A DNA stretch of 64,000 bases from Tubulanus polymorphus. Taxonomy: Eukaryota; Nemertea; Palaeonemertea; Tubulaniformes; Tubulanidae. Positions within the stretch are counted from its first letter, which is position 1; each line of letters begins with the position of its first letter. Shown one piece after another: positions 32,001 to 42,900 of the stretch. Location of the stretch: the NCBI RefSeq assembly GCF_964204645.1, contig NC_134027.1:27640485-27704484 (forward strand), read 5' to 3'. Position numbers and translations under genes: made by a program. The notes beneath the pieces were generated by a model. It was not told the origin of the DNA and did not search any database. It worked only from the letters and a program-made list of their open reading frames with translations.

Positions 32001-33420
32001 GGACCTGAAGGTGTGATTACATTTCTTATGGGTGGTGACACGAAAAAAGGTCTGTATCACCTTTCCTTTCTCAAAAAAATTACCCGGTGAAAGAGAGAGA
32101 AGGGAGAGACCCCAGGTGTGATGAAACACGAGAGAAGGGATACCCCAGGTGTTAGCTAGTAATGATACGACAAACTGACTGAGATTCATATTAGTTACTA
32201 ATGATGTATTGATTGAATATAAAATTCCATCACACTCAAAAATATGATACTAGTTTATCCATTATTCCCTATCTGCCCCGCTCATCCCCCCATCTCCCCC
32301 TCTTTTATCTCCCCCTCTCGTCCCCCATCTCCCCCTCTTTTATCTCCCCCTCTCATCCCCCCATCTCCCCCACTTTCGTCTTCATGAGATTCTCTCTGAT
32401 ATATTTACAGATTGTATGAGATTCTCTCTGATATATTTACAGATTGTATGAGATTCTCTCTTATATATTTACAGATTGTATGAGATTCTCTCCGGCTGCT
32501 ACGACTATTCTCCTGATATTCCTTATATTTGAAGCGTTATTGTTTGGAATTTTCACTGCTGTGATGTTTGGAACTCAAATGAGTGCTATTTGTTCAGATG
32601 AAACGGTAAGATACTCCTTATATAGTTTAACTGGATAGTTACTCTGGATAGTTACTGGATAGTTACTGGATAGTTACTCTGGATAGTTACTGGATAGTTA
32701 CTCTGGATAGTTACTCTGGATAGTTATTCTGGATAGTTACTGGATAGTTACTCTGGATAGTTACTCTGGATAGTTACTCTGGATAGTTACTCTAGAATAT
32801 AGATAATGGATAGTTATCATAAACTAGTAAACCTGATTTCCTTTAACTGCAACTTCTAGCATCCACTAGAGTACACTCGCACCTAGTTTAAAACTGGGTT
32901 TCATCGCACTACAGGTAGCTAGTGATAGACAGCTAGTTGTCAGGTAGCTTCCTAGTCTAGATAGCTACCGGGAGGAGGTTATTATACTGGAATCTGTAAT
33001 TGAAATTTCAATGGAACTGCATCAACTCGGTTTAATTAATACATTGATTGATGTTTGAGAAGTTTCTGTTCTGTGAAATTTAATTAAAATCAAACCTGCA
33101 TGAATTTTAAGACTGTTTCGATATAACTGCGACGTTTAGACGTGTAATCTCTTTAATGAGATTCGTGAAACTTCTTAGTCGTAAACCTTATATCAATATA
33201 TTTGAATTGGATTGAATGAACGCACGAACTAATAAATGATTTTATATTCGTATTTTTTCAGGGAATTGAACAGTTGAAACGAGAACAGCCTTCATGGGAA
33301 AAACAAAGTAAATGGTTAAGCATGAAGGGTGTGTTTGGACATCCGTTTTCAATTCAATGGTTCAGTCCGTTTCATTTACCAAAATTCGGTAAAAAAGATG
33401 CTTATCAATATATTGTATGA
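29005..33420 (+). CDS. ZDHHC3/7: DHHC palmitoyltransferase, ZDHHC3/ZDHHC7 type
   Basis: Exons: 29005-29030, 29694-30057, 30621-30745, 30869-30965, 31554-31635, optional 31966-32049, 32475-32605, 33262-33420. Without the optional exon this gives 327 residues; with it, 355. The enzyme S-acylates cysteines of membrane proteins, typically at the Golgi in this subfamily. The Cys-rich domain spans about residues 155-200 ([11 protein letters not shown], then HHC, ICRRC), with DHHC at 182-185 followed by [12 protein letters not shown]. Two hydrophobic helices precede it ([14 protein letters not shown] region and [11 protein letters not shown] region) and two follow. The TDPG motif comes before the Cys-rich domain. 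The C-terminus has FGTQ, HPF and a terminal AYQYIV, matching the subfamily's PDZ-ligand-like end. The start ATG at 29005 gives an eight-codon first exon whose phase fits exon 2 exactly. It is the least certain boundary. Confidence 0.94.
30075..30445. repeat. ~21-bp CAGTTCCACAGTTCTGAACC array
   Basis: About 17 variable units (GAACCC, GGATCC, GCACCC, GAATCC endings), beginning ~17 bases after the donor at 30058. Same family as 7283-7465. Confidence 0.93.
30992..31504. repeat. 33-bp minisatellite, ~15 copies
   Basis: Unit ATCTACAGTAGATTCTACAG plus TAAACTGCCTCTG, nearly identical throughout, in the intron of the DHHC gene. Each unit contains the self-complementary CTACAGTAGATTCTACAG region. Confidence 0.96.
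31966..32049 (+). other. Optional in-frame cassette exon of the DHHC gene (28 codons)
   Basis: Acceptor TTTACAG|AGCCC and donor AAAAAAG|GTCTGT. It is 84 nt and enters and leaves in the same phase, so it can be included or skipped without shifting the frame. It encodes [16 protein letters not shown].. between helix 3 and helix 4. Skipping gives the arrangement typical of the family (..DWT then C.. FSP). Confidence 0.65.
32390..32474. repeat. 32-bp repeat triplicating a 3' splice acceptor
   Basis: TTTACAG|ATTGTATGAGATTC occurs at acceptor ends 32410, 32442 and 32474. Only the last gives an open exon; use of the first or second reaches TGA after 13 codons. Confidence 0.93.
32634..32795. repeat. 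CTGGATAGTTACT array (14/20-bp units)
   Basis: Mixed GGATAGTTACT and GGATAGTTACTCT units about 30 bases after the donor at 32606. Confidence 0.94.
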
Positions 33421-33545
33421 AACACTGTAGCTGTATAGATCAGATGCTGTCTTCAGATGCGCTCGTATATTGTATGATACAATGTAGCTGTATAGATCAG
33501 ATGCTGTCTTCAGATGCACTAGTTTATTGTATGATACAATGTAGT
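33415..33545. repeat. 63-bp direct repeat overlapping the DHHC stop region
   Basis: TATATTGTATGA plus GTAGCTGTATAGATCAGATG and following sequence are repeated about twice from the stop codon into the 3' UTR. Confidence 0.85.
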
Positions 33546-33639
33546 AAGTTTTCCATGTATAGTTCAGACAGGCTGTGGATTTATGGTTTGTACAGTGATT
33601 GAAACCTCCTCGTTAAAATGATGGTTCCCCAGATTAATC

Positions 33640-34645
33640 CATACTGAATATCAACAAACTATCAGTTATAACAAACAGATTTTCTGGTGCCCTGAAGTTT
33701 GTTGTACTGAGGTCCGCTGTATATAGAACTATCAGTTATAACGGACAGATTTTCTGGTGCCCTGAAGTTTGTTGTACTGAGGTCTGCAGTATATAGAACT
33801 ATCAGTTATAACAAACAGATTTTCTGTTCTCCTGAAGTTCGTTGTAACGAGGTTCCGCTGTATATAGAACTATCAGTTATAATGAACAGATTTTCTGGTC
33901 TCGTGAAATTCGCTGTAACGAGGTTCCGCTGTATATAGAACTATCAGTTATAACAAACAGATTTTCTGGTGCCCTGAAGTTTGTTGTACTGAGGTCTGCA
34001 GTATATAGAACTATCAGTTATAACAAACAGATTTTCTGTTCTCCTGAAGTTCGTTGTAACGAGGTTCCGCTGTATATAGAACTATCAGTTATAACAAACA
34101 GATTTTCTGTTCTCCTGAAGTTCGTTGTAACGAGGTTCCGCTGTATATAGAACTATCAGTTATAACAAACAGATTTTCTGTTCTCCTGAAGTTTGTTGTA
34201 CTGAGGTCCGCTGTATATAGAACTATCAGTTATAACGGACAGATTTTCTGGTGCCCTGAAGTTCGTTGTATTGAGGTTCCGCTGTATATAGAACTATCAG
34301 TTATAACGGACAGATTTTCTGTTCTCCTGAAGTTTGTTGTAACGAGGTTCCACTGTATATAGAACTATCAGTTATAACGGACAGATTTTCTGTTCTCCTG
34401 AAGTTCGTTGTATTGAGGTTCCGCTGTATATAGAACTATCAGTTATAACGGACAGATTTTCTGGTGCCCTGAAGTTTGTTGTACTGAGGTCCGCTGTATA
34501 TAGAACTATCAGTTATAACGGACAGATTTTCTGGTGCCCTGAAGTTCGTTGTATTGAGGTTCCGCTGTATATAGAACTATCAGTTATAACGGACAGATTT
34601 TCTGGTCTCCTGAAGTTCGTTCGTTGATCAAAGTTCCACTGTATT
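33640..34645. repeat. ~70-bp array derived from a pogo/Tigger-like inverted-repeat element, ~14 copies
   Basis: Units run ACTATCAGTTATAAC, GGACAGATTTTCTGG, CCTGAAGTTCGTTGTA, then ACGAGGTTCCGCTGTATATAG. The junction word CGAGGTTCCACTGTA is the classical end of pogo-type MITEs (reverse complement CAGTGGAACCTCG). Adjacent units overlap at TATATAGAA. Confidence 0.88.
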
Positions 34646-34754
34646 TTATCATCTATATTCATAAAACATTCCTTTTCATTTTTGATACATGTAATTTGAA
34701 GACTTTGTAAAATGTATAAAATGTTGAATTGTAGAATTTACAGCACACTGCACG

Positions 34755-34962
34755 CCTACTCCTCGCCTACTCCTCGCCTACTCCTCGCCTACTCCTCGCC
34801 TACTCCTCCCTACTCCTCTCCTACTCCTCCCCTACTCCTCTCCTACTCCTCCCCTACTCCTCCCCTACTCCTCCCCTACTCCTCCCCTACTCCTCCCTAC
34901 TCTCCTACTCCTCCCCTACTCCTCTCCTACTCCTCCCCTACTCCTCCCTACTCTCCTACTCT
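34755..34962. repeat. CTACTCCTC(C/G) array
   Basis: 10-12 bp pyrimidine units (CTACTCCTCGC, CTACTCCTCCC), intergenic. Confidence 0.94.
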
Positions 34963-34984
34963 ATTAGCTTATGTTCATTTATGT

Positions 34985-35455
34985 TTGTTTATGATATATC
35001 ATCGACATATATCATTGATTGATATATCATTGACTGATATATCATTGGTGGACTGATATCATCGATTGATATACTATTGACTGATATATCATTGGTTGAC
35101 TGATATATCATTGACCGATGTATCATCGGCTGATATGATATATCATTTACTCACGAACTGATATATCATCAACTGATACATCATTGAATGTATCACTTTT
35201 GAATGACACAGATTTTATATCCATTATATCATCGACTGATATATCATCGACTGATATCATTGATTGCTATATCATTGACTGATATATCATTGGTGGACTG
35301 ATATCATCGATTGATATACTATTGACTGATATATCATTGGTTGACTGATATATCATTGACCGATGTATCATCGGCTGATATGATATATCATTTACTCACG
35401 AACTGATATATCATCAACTGATATATCATTAGCCGATACCATTGACTGATATATT
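34985..35455. repeat. ATATCATTGACTGAT array with 246-bp higher-order duplication
   Basis: Short GACTGATATATCATTG units. A ~145-bp block starting at 35035 is repeated almost unchanged at 35281. Confidence 0.9.
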
Positions 35456-36030
35456 ATTGTAAAACTGGAAATATGAATGGATTTAAAAAGTCATGTGAAT
35501 TATTATTCATTCGACTCCTCCTAGACGTCACATATTTATAGAAATTAAATTGTGAAATTATTTGCAAGAAAAGCAATTTTTAAATTTGAATAAATAGATA
35601 TGAAGTGTATATATTATTATTACTGTGTTTATAGTGTGTTCCCAGTGTATGTAGTACACTACACGTCATAAATAAAACACCATATATTTATTATTATGAA
35701 TTTAAAAAGTTTTTTTGTGAATTTTTTTGTTTGATTTTTACGAATGACAATCTCGACGACTGGAACTTGACCGCGAGAGTACATGACGTCATCAAAGCGA
35801 GTAATATCGAAAGCCTGATAACGCGCTGTGACGTCACGGGTTAGACTGGTCGCCTGTCCAATTCTGCGCCACCTGCATTCGCAGTCAGATAGTAGAGATC
35901 GGCAACCAGTCTAGTCATGGATCAAAGTGGAGGACAACGAGTCAAATACGTGTAAAAGATGATAATCGATTCTACTCATGATTTTTATAATAGAAAATGA
36001 AATTTGTAACACTATTTCTATAATATACTA
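35456..36030. other. Gene-free interval between convergent DHHC and GPR158-like genes
   Basis: AT-rich, with AATAAA-type words near 35589 and 35668. It contains the short MITE at 35845-35920 and nothing else recognisable. Confidence 0.5.
35845..35920. mobile_element. Short MITE, TAGACTGGTCGCC..GGCAACCAGTCTA
   Basis: The termini TAGACTGG and CCAGTCTA are inverted. The interior GCCTGTCCAATTCTGCGCC is shared with 28017-28075, with an extra ~17 bp insert. Confidence 0.75.
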
Positions 36031-36104
36031 TCCTCGCTTGCCAGGGTTTGATTGTCGCCCCGCCGAGCCGGCGAGAGCGGCAATCAAACCCTGGCAAGCG
36101 AGGA
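36031..36104. repeat. Perfect 24-bp-arm hairpin at the 3' side of the GPR158-like gene
   Basis: TCCTCGCTTGCCAGGGTTTG plus ATTG is followed by a 26-nt GC-rich loop (with GCCGAGCCGGC) and the exact reverse complement. It may be a young inverted-repeat element or a structured 3' UTR element, since it lies just past the stop at 36212 on the minus strand. Confidence 0.85.
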
Positions 36105-36211
36105 TGTAATATACAATTCTAAACGCCGAAATAAGGCAGTCGACGCTGTATGTACACAGTATGTACACAGTATGTACATGTACATGTATGATTGTCTTCG
36201 TCTCCCGCATG

Positions 36212-39200
36212 TTATATGTACATTATAAACGTCATTTTATTCGTATCGATAAAAAACTCTTGGTTGGTTGGTGAAGTTGGATTCGAACCCAGGACGTCAG
36301 CTGGCTGTTGAATGTTCTGTTTACTTTTGTTCGAAGGAGGAGACATATTAATAGCCTGCGAACTTTTAGAAGTTGTAACTAAAACGGGGAACTCCGATGT
36401 AGAAGTATCAGTTGGACAAACCGATGGCACGTTAGATATGTCCTTAAGATTTAGATTTGAAGGTCGTGACGCCACCTGACGGGTGGCCGATCCTGACGCC
36501 ACCTGGTGGACTGTTAATCCCGAGACCCCAGCCTCGGTTTGTGGAGTATTGTCTTTATTTACAAATTCCGGCCGCAGATTGACGAGTGGCCACATACTAT
36601 CACAGGCGTCTCCTACATCAGCCGGTACGACACGAGTAGGAGGGCTCCGGTCTGAATCCCCGGGAGGAGCCGGAGAGTTCCTCCTTCGTCTATCCGGTTT
36701 AAATCGATTCATATTTGAACTGTTTTCACTATGTAAACTAAAAGGTTCCGATTTATAAGAGATGTAAGTAGTAACAGTGCTGTTGTAACCAACTTCCGGT
36801 TTATCGCTATCCTCGTAGTCACGTGGTGTCGTTATATCCAATCTGGATGTCATTTGTTTTTGTTCTAAACTAATCGATTCATTGCCTAAAACTCCTCCAG
36901 CTCCTCCAACTCCTCCTGCTCCTCCAGCTCCACGACCTCCAGTCCCTCCACGATTCAAATTCGTATCGTAACCGTTTTCAACGTTATTCATAAATTTAGT
37001 TTTAATTTTTCCGCTCAATTGTAGCTTTAGAACGTTCTGTAACTGTTGAACTTGTAATCTGTACATTTCCTTCTCGGTTCTGAGTTTCGATAACAGCGAC
37101 ACCAATCGGTCGATTTCAGCCTGAAAACATTTTAAAAAGATGATACCGCGGGTTACGAAACTTTTAATAAATTCTTCTCATTTTCTAGACCGCTTCTCGT
37201 TCAACCGGAGATTCAAAAGTTATGGAATTTTAACCTAATGACGTTAACGGGTATTAACGGGTTATTAACGGTTATGGCTTCTGTTTTAAACTTCAAAAAG
37301 AAGGAATATCTGATTATAGAATGTGATTACGGTAGACATGGAATATTAATTCAATTATCAACATCAAAGACACACAGCACCGATTCTCTGCTCCACCGTC
37401 TCACCACCGATCGATAACTAGTGGTCCCGCTCCGTCATTTGACTTATTGGATTAAAACTGGCAACGCGATTGATTTTATACACGAATTTACCATTGAATT
37501 GTTGAGCTGCGTGGAAAGTCTAGAGTACGGTGGGGATAAAGGGGATTGGGGATTCCAGTCTCCGCGGTTGGAACCGCCGCTCAAATGAGATTATGAGGAA
37601 TACTGCGAATCGGCGCATCCCAGTCATAGACAAACACGTATTAGTGTGTCCCCATCCCCGTCCAACACTCCCCCTCCTGACACTACCCCACCCGTCCAAC
37701 ACTATCCCCTAACACCGTGAAAAGTATGTTAGTGTATGAAAATTCCGCTAACGATGAGTATAGTGGCAGCACCTGACGGTGTAGTACCCGTTATATTACC
37801 ACTGCTGAGACCTATGGAGAACACGACGTAATTACGAAATCAGAAGCGTTATAAAAAATGGTATATCCGTTGAATTTGAATTAGAATGGGCAAATTTGTC
37901 TGAATAATGTCTTCTACAAAAATTGTGTTTGTTCTCCCGGTAAACTCCTCGGTGTAGATTAATGGAAGTTTGAATAATTTATGAATTCAATCTCACAGTC
38001 CAAAATTATCCTCGCCTTCCTTTATCAAATATGAATTGAATGTCACGTGATGCGTAACTAGAAACATAGCATCGTTATAACATGAAATCTGTCATCATCA
38101 TCATCATCATCATGCAGCCCTAAAGCCCTGGGCCCGGCCCCATAGTAGCCCTAAAGCCCTGGGCCCAGCCCCATAACAGCCCTTAAGCTCTAGACCCAGC
38201 CCCATAGTAGCCCTAAAGCCCTGGGCCAAGTCCCATAACAGCCCTAAAGCCCTGGGCCCAGCCCCATAACAGCCCTAAAGCTCTAGACCCAGCCACATAG
38301 CAACCCTAAAGCCCTGGGCCCAGCCACATAGCAGCTCTAGATTTCTCGACACAGTCCACAGAGCAACTCTCTGGTCCCAGCCCTTCAGCCTTGCACCCCT
38401 ACTGACCTGGACCTTAAGTGTCGCTCCGGTCCACTGCCCTGAGCCACCAGTCCCTAGATAGCCCTGTACCCCAGTTCCGCAGTTCTATAGTGACCCAGAT
38501 CTGGAACTGGGTTCTCAGAATTCAGGATCCAGATAAGATGAGATTTTAATTACCTCAGTGTAACCAGTATCTTTATTGAGATTATTATCAGTAGTTGTTG
38601 AATCTATCGATGACTCGGTATAGTTTAACGGACCGCACGGATGGCAATAGATATTTTTGATGTCACCGTATTTATTGACGATCAGTGCGAGACGATGCGT
38701 GCGCCGCTCTCCGTAAACATCCGTCAATGTACCGTGTAACTCCCGATACGACGTAGACACTCGATAAAACTGAAAATAAACAGATTTACCCGAAATAATT
38801 AACCTCAGAAAATAAAACACATTAACCGCAATTTCGTGGGTAATTACTTCCATCGAGCACCTGTCAAGCACCTGTCGGCCGCTACCAGATAACGCTGGCG
38901 GTATGAAGGTGCGGTTTATCACGGGGTCTTTGATTGTATTAATTATGTTATCCTACCTTTGAGCCGAACACGATTGCTATAGTTAAAGTGACGGTCAGTT
39001 GAATCCGTATCAGACACAAATAGTAAAACAGATTTTCACTTGCATACAACTTTAGCATGTAACTGTAAATATAAAAAGCAAATGATTAAACACCCAGTCC
39101 AAACACTGCGAGTCCAAACACTACGAGTCCGTGATGAAACACGAAATGTTTCCTTGAGCTAGCTGTAGTTTATTCAACGTTTCGACTATATCCTAATAGT

Positions 39201-39869
39201 TATCTTCAGGGATACTGAGTTGAATATATATATATACATAATCCAGAACATAGAGAGAATACTGTTCAGCAATCATTTAATTATGTTCGGGACTTACATA
39301 TATATACAGTCACGCCCCGATATACCACGGGCCCACATCGGTGCAGAACGATTTTGACGGTATAGAAAGTATGGCGGTATATCGGGAGTGTTTTACTATG
39401 TATTTTTTGTATTGAGTACATTGAGAAATCCTGGTGGCAGGTGGGGGTTGGTATGGGAGGGCGGTATATTCGGGGGCTGACTGTATATATCTGTTATAAC
39501 ACTGGGAATCCCTGAAAATGACTAAGGATAAAGTCGAAACGTTGAATGAATATTAAGATCATTGAAATTTCGGGCTCTTTTTACTCTGTGTGAATCTGGA
39601 ATTGTATATAATAATAAAGTAGACCTAATTCACAGCCGTTTCTTGTCTCTCGGTATTTAAACGAATGTGAAATTGAATCCGTGCTGAAGGTGTTTACCGC
39701 AGATCACGTCGTCTCCAGTTCGAGTTTTCCCCCCGGCGAGTGTCTGTCGAGCTCTTGTTTTGTTAATGAAGCAGCCACCACTTGTATGAGATGATTCGTA
39801 ATTTGTCGCCTGGTTTACTGGTCAGAAAGTGTCCGTTAGTAATTACTGTATATATATTGGATCAGTAGG

Positions 39870-39901
<32 letters not shown>

Positions 39902-42900
39902 GGGGGAGAGAGAGAGGGGAGAGAGAGGGAGAGAGAGGGGAGAGAGCCGATGGAAAATGAGAGTGGTTATTGACGGAAAGGGCTGTAGCTAAGATGCTCG
40001 TTCTCTATTGATGTTGTGTCATTATCAACCTACAGAAAAAAGGCTCAAGTACCAATAATCAGAGGACACGATCTCACACCAGACGGTGACTATCAGAGAA
40101 GCTCTACCAGATCTCTATTAATCCGACTTATGACATATTTTTTGCTATCGTCAAGACACATGGGTTGTATGACGACTAGTCTGATTATTAGATATTGGCC
40201 TTAAGTCGATGTTCGTTAGAGACAGATCCCGGCGTGTGGTTGATACAGAGTCGTGTCATAACACGTCTCCTACTTCATTACTGATAGAATCAGCATCAGC
40301 TGCAGCAGCAGCACCAGCAGTACCACCACCAGCACCAGTATCAGCACCACCGCCAGCAGCACCAGCAACCACAGCACCACCGCCAGCAGCACCAGCAGCG
40401 GCACCAGCAGCCACAGCACCGCCACCAGCACCAGTACCAGCACCATCACTAGCACCACCACCAGCAGCACCAGCAGCCACAGCACCACCGCCAGCAGCAC
40501 CAGTAGCGGCACCAGCAGCCACAGCACCAGCAGCCACAGCACCAGTAGCGGCACCAGTAGCGGCTCGAGCAATACGTGTTCAATACTCATTTGAAAACTT
40601 CCACCTTACAATAAACACCATGGTTACAATAGAAACCATAGAATTACTGAGATCGACGACAAGTTGAAAGAAATTAGTTGCACCAGAACCGTAAACATAC
40701 AGTGTCAGTTAGGGGGGAGCACCAGAACCGTAAACATACAGTGTCAGTTAGGGGAGCACCAGATCCGTAAACATACAGTGTCAGTTAGGGGAGCACCAGA
40801 ACCGTAAACATACAGTGTCAGTTAGGGGGGAGCACCAGATCCGTAAACATACAGTGTCAGTTAGGGGGGAGCACCAGAACCGTAAACATACAGTGTCAGT
40901 TAGGGGGGGGGGCACCAGAACCGTAAACATACAGTGTCAGTTAGGGGGGAGCACCAGAACCGTAAACATACAGTGTCAGTTAGGGGGGGAGCACCAGATC
41001 CGTAAACATACAGTGTCAGTTAGGGGGGAGCACCAGAACCGTAAACATACAGTGTCAGTTAGGGGGGAGCACCAGAACCGTAAACATACAGTGTCAGTTA
41101 GGGGGGGGGGCACCAGAACCGTAAACATACAGTGTCAGTTAGGGGGGAGCACCAGAACCGTAAACATACAGTGTCAGTTAGGGGGGGAGCACCAGATCCG
41201 TAAACATACAGTGTCAGTTAGGGGGGAGCACCAGAACCGTAAACATACAGTGTCAGTTAGGGGGGGGAGCACCAGAACCGTAAACATACAGTGTCAGTTA
41301 GGGGGAGCACCAGAACCGTAAACATACAGTGTCAGTTAGGGGGGGGGGCACCAGAACCGTAAACATACAGTGTCAGTTAGGGGGGAGCACCAGAACCGTA
41401 AACATACAGTGTCAGTTAGGGGGGAGCACCAGATCCGTAAACATACAGTGTCAGTTAGGGGGGAGCACCAGAACCGTAAACATACAGTGTCAGTTAGGGG
41501 GGAGCACCAGAACCGTAAACATACAGTGTCAGTTAGGGGGGAGCACCAGATCCGTAAACATACAGTGTCAGTTAGGGGGGGAGCACCAGAACCGTAAACA
41601 TACAGTGTCAGTTAGGGGGGGGGGCACCAGAACCGTAAACATACAGTGTCAGTTAGGGGGAGCACCAGAACCGTAAACATACAGTGTCAGTTAGGGGGGA
41701 GCACCAGATCCGTAAACATACAGTGTCAGTTAGGGGGGAGCACCAGATCCGTAAACATACAGTGTCAGTTAAGGGGGGGAGCACCAGAACCGTAAACATA
41801 CAGTGTCAGTTAGGGGGGAGCACCAGATCCGTAAACATACAGTGTCAGTTAGGGGGGAGCACCAGAACCGTAAACATACAGTGTCAGTTAGGGGGGGAGC
41901 ACCAGAACCGTAAACATACAGTGTCAGTTAGGGGGGAGCACCAGAACCGTAAACATACAGTGTCAGTTAGGGGCGAGCACCAGAACCGTAAACATACAGT
42001 GTCAGTTAGGGGGGAGCACCAGAACCGTAAACATACAGTGTCAGTTAGGGGGGAGCACCAGAACCGTAAACATACAGTGTCAGTTAGGGGGGGAGCACCA
42101 GAACCGTAAACATACAGTGTCAGTTAGGGGGGAGCACCAGAACCGTAAACATACAGTGTCAGTTAGGGGGGGAGCACCAGAACCGTAAACATACAGTGTC
42201 AGTTAGGGGGGAGCACCAGAACCGTAAACATACAGTGTCAGTTAGGGGGGAGCACCAGAACCGTAAACATACAGTGTCAGTTAGGGGGGAGGCACCAGAA
42301 CCGTAACTATACAGTGTCAGTTAGGGGGGAGCACCAGATCCGTAAACATACAGTGTCAGTTAGGGGGGAGCACCAGAACCGTAAACATACAGTGTCAGTT
42401 AGGGGGGGAGCACCAGAACCGTAAACATACAGTGTCAGTTAGGGGGGGAGCACCAGAACCGTAAACATACAGTGTCAGTTAGGGGGGAGCACCAGAACCG
42501 TAAACATACAGTGTCAGTTAAGGGGGGGAGCACCAGAACCGTAAACATACAGTGTCAGTTAGGGGGGGAGCACCAGAACCGTAAACATACAGTGTCAGTT
42601 AGGGGGGAGCACCAGAACCGTAAACATACAGTGTCAGTTAGAGGGGAGCACCAGAACCGTAAACATACAGTGTCAGTTAGGGGGGAGCACCAGAACCGTA
42701 AACATACAGTGTCAGTTAGGGGAGCACCAGAACCGTAAACATACAATGTCAGTTAGGGGGGAGCACCAGAACCGTAAACATACAGTGTCAGTTAGGGGGG
42801 GGCACCAGAACCGTAAACATACAGTGTCAGTTAGGGGGGGGGCACCAGAACCGTAAACATACAGTGTCAGTTAGGGGGGAGCACCAGAACCGTAAACATA

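Noticed and set aside
36483-36758. Plus-strand 91-residue ORF
   Set aside because: Antisense shadow of the last exon of the GPR158-like gene.
40209-40667. Ala/Pro-rich 152-residue open frame
   Set aside because: Both strands are open over the same CAG-type array. There are no splice partners and no non-repeat conserved part.
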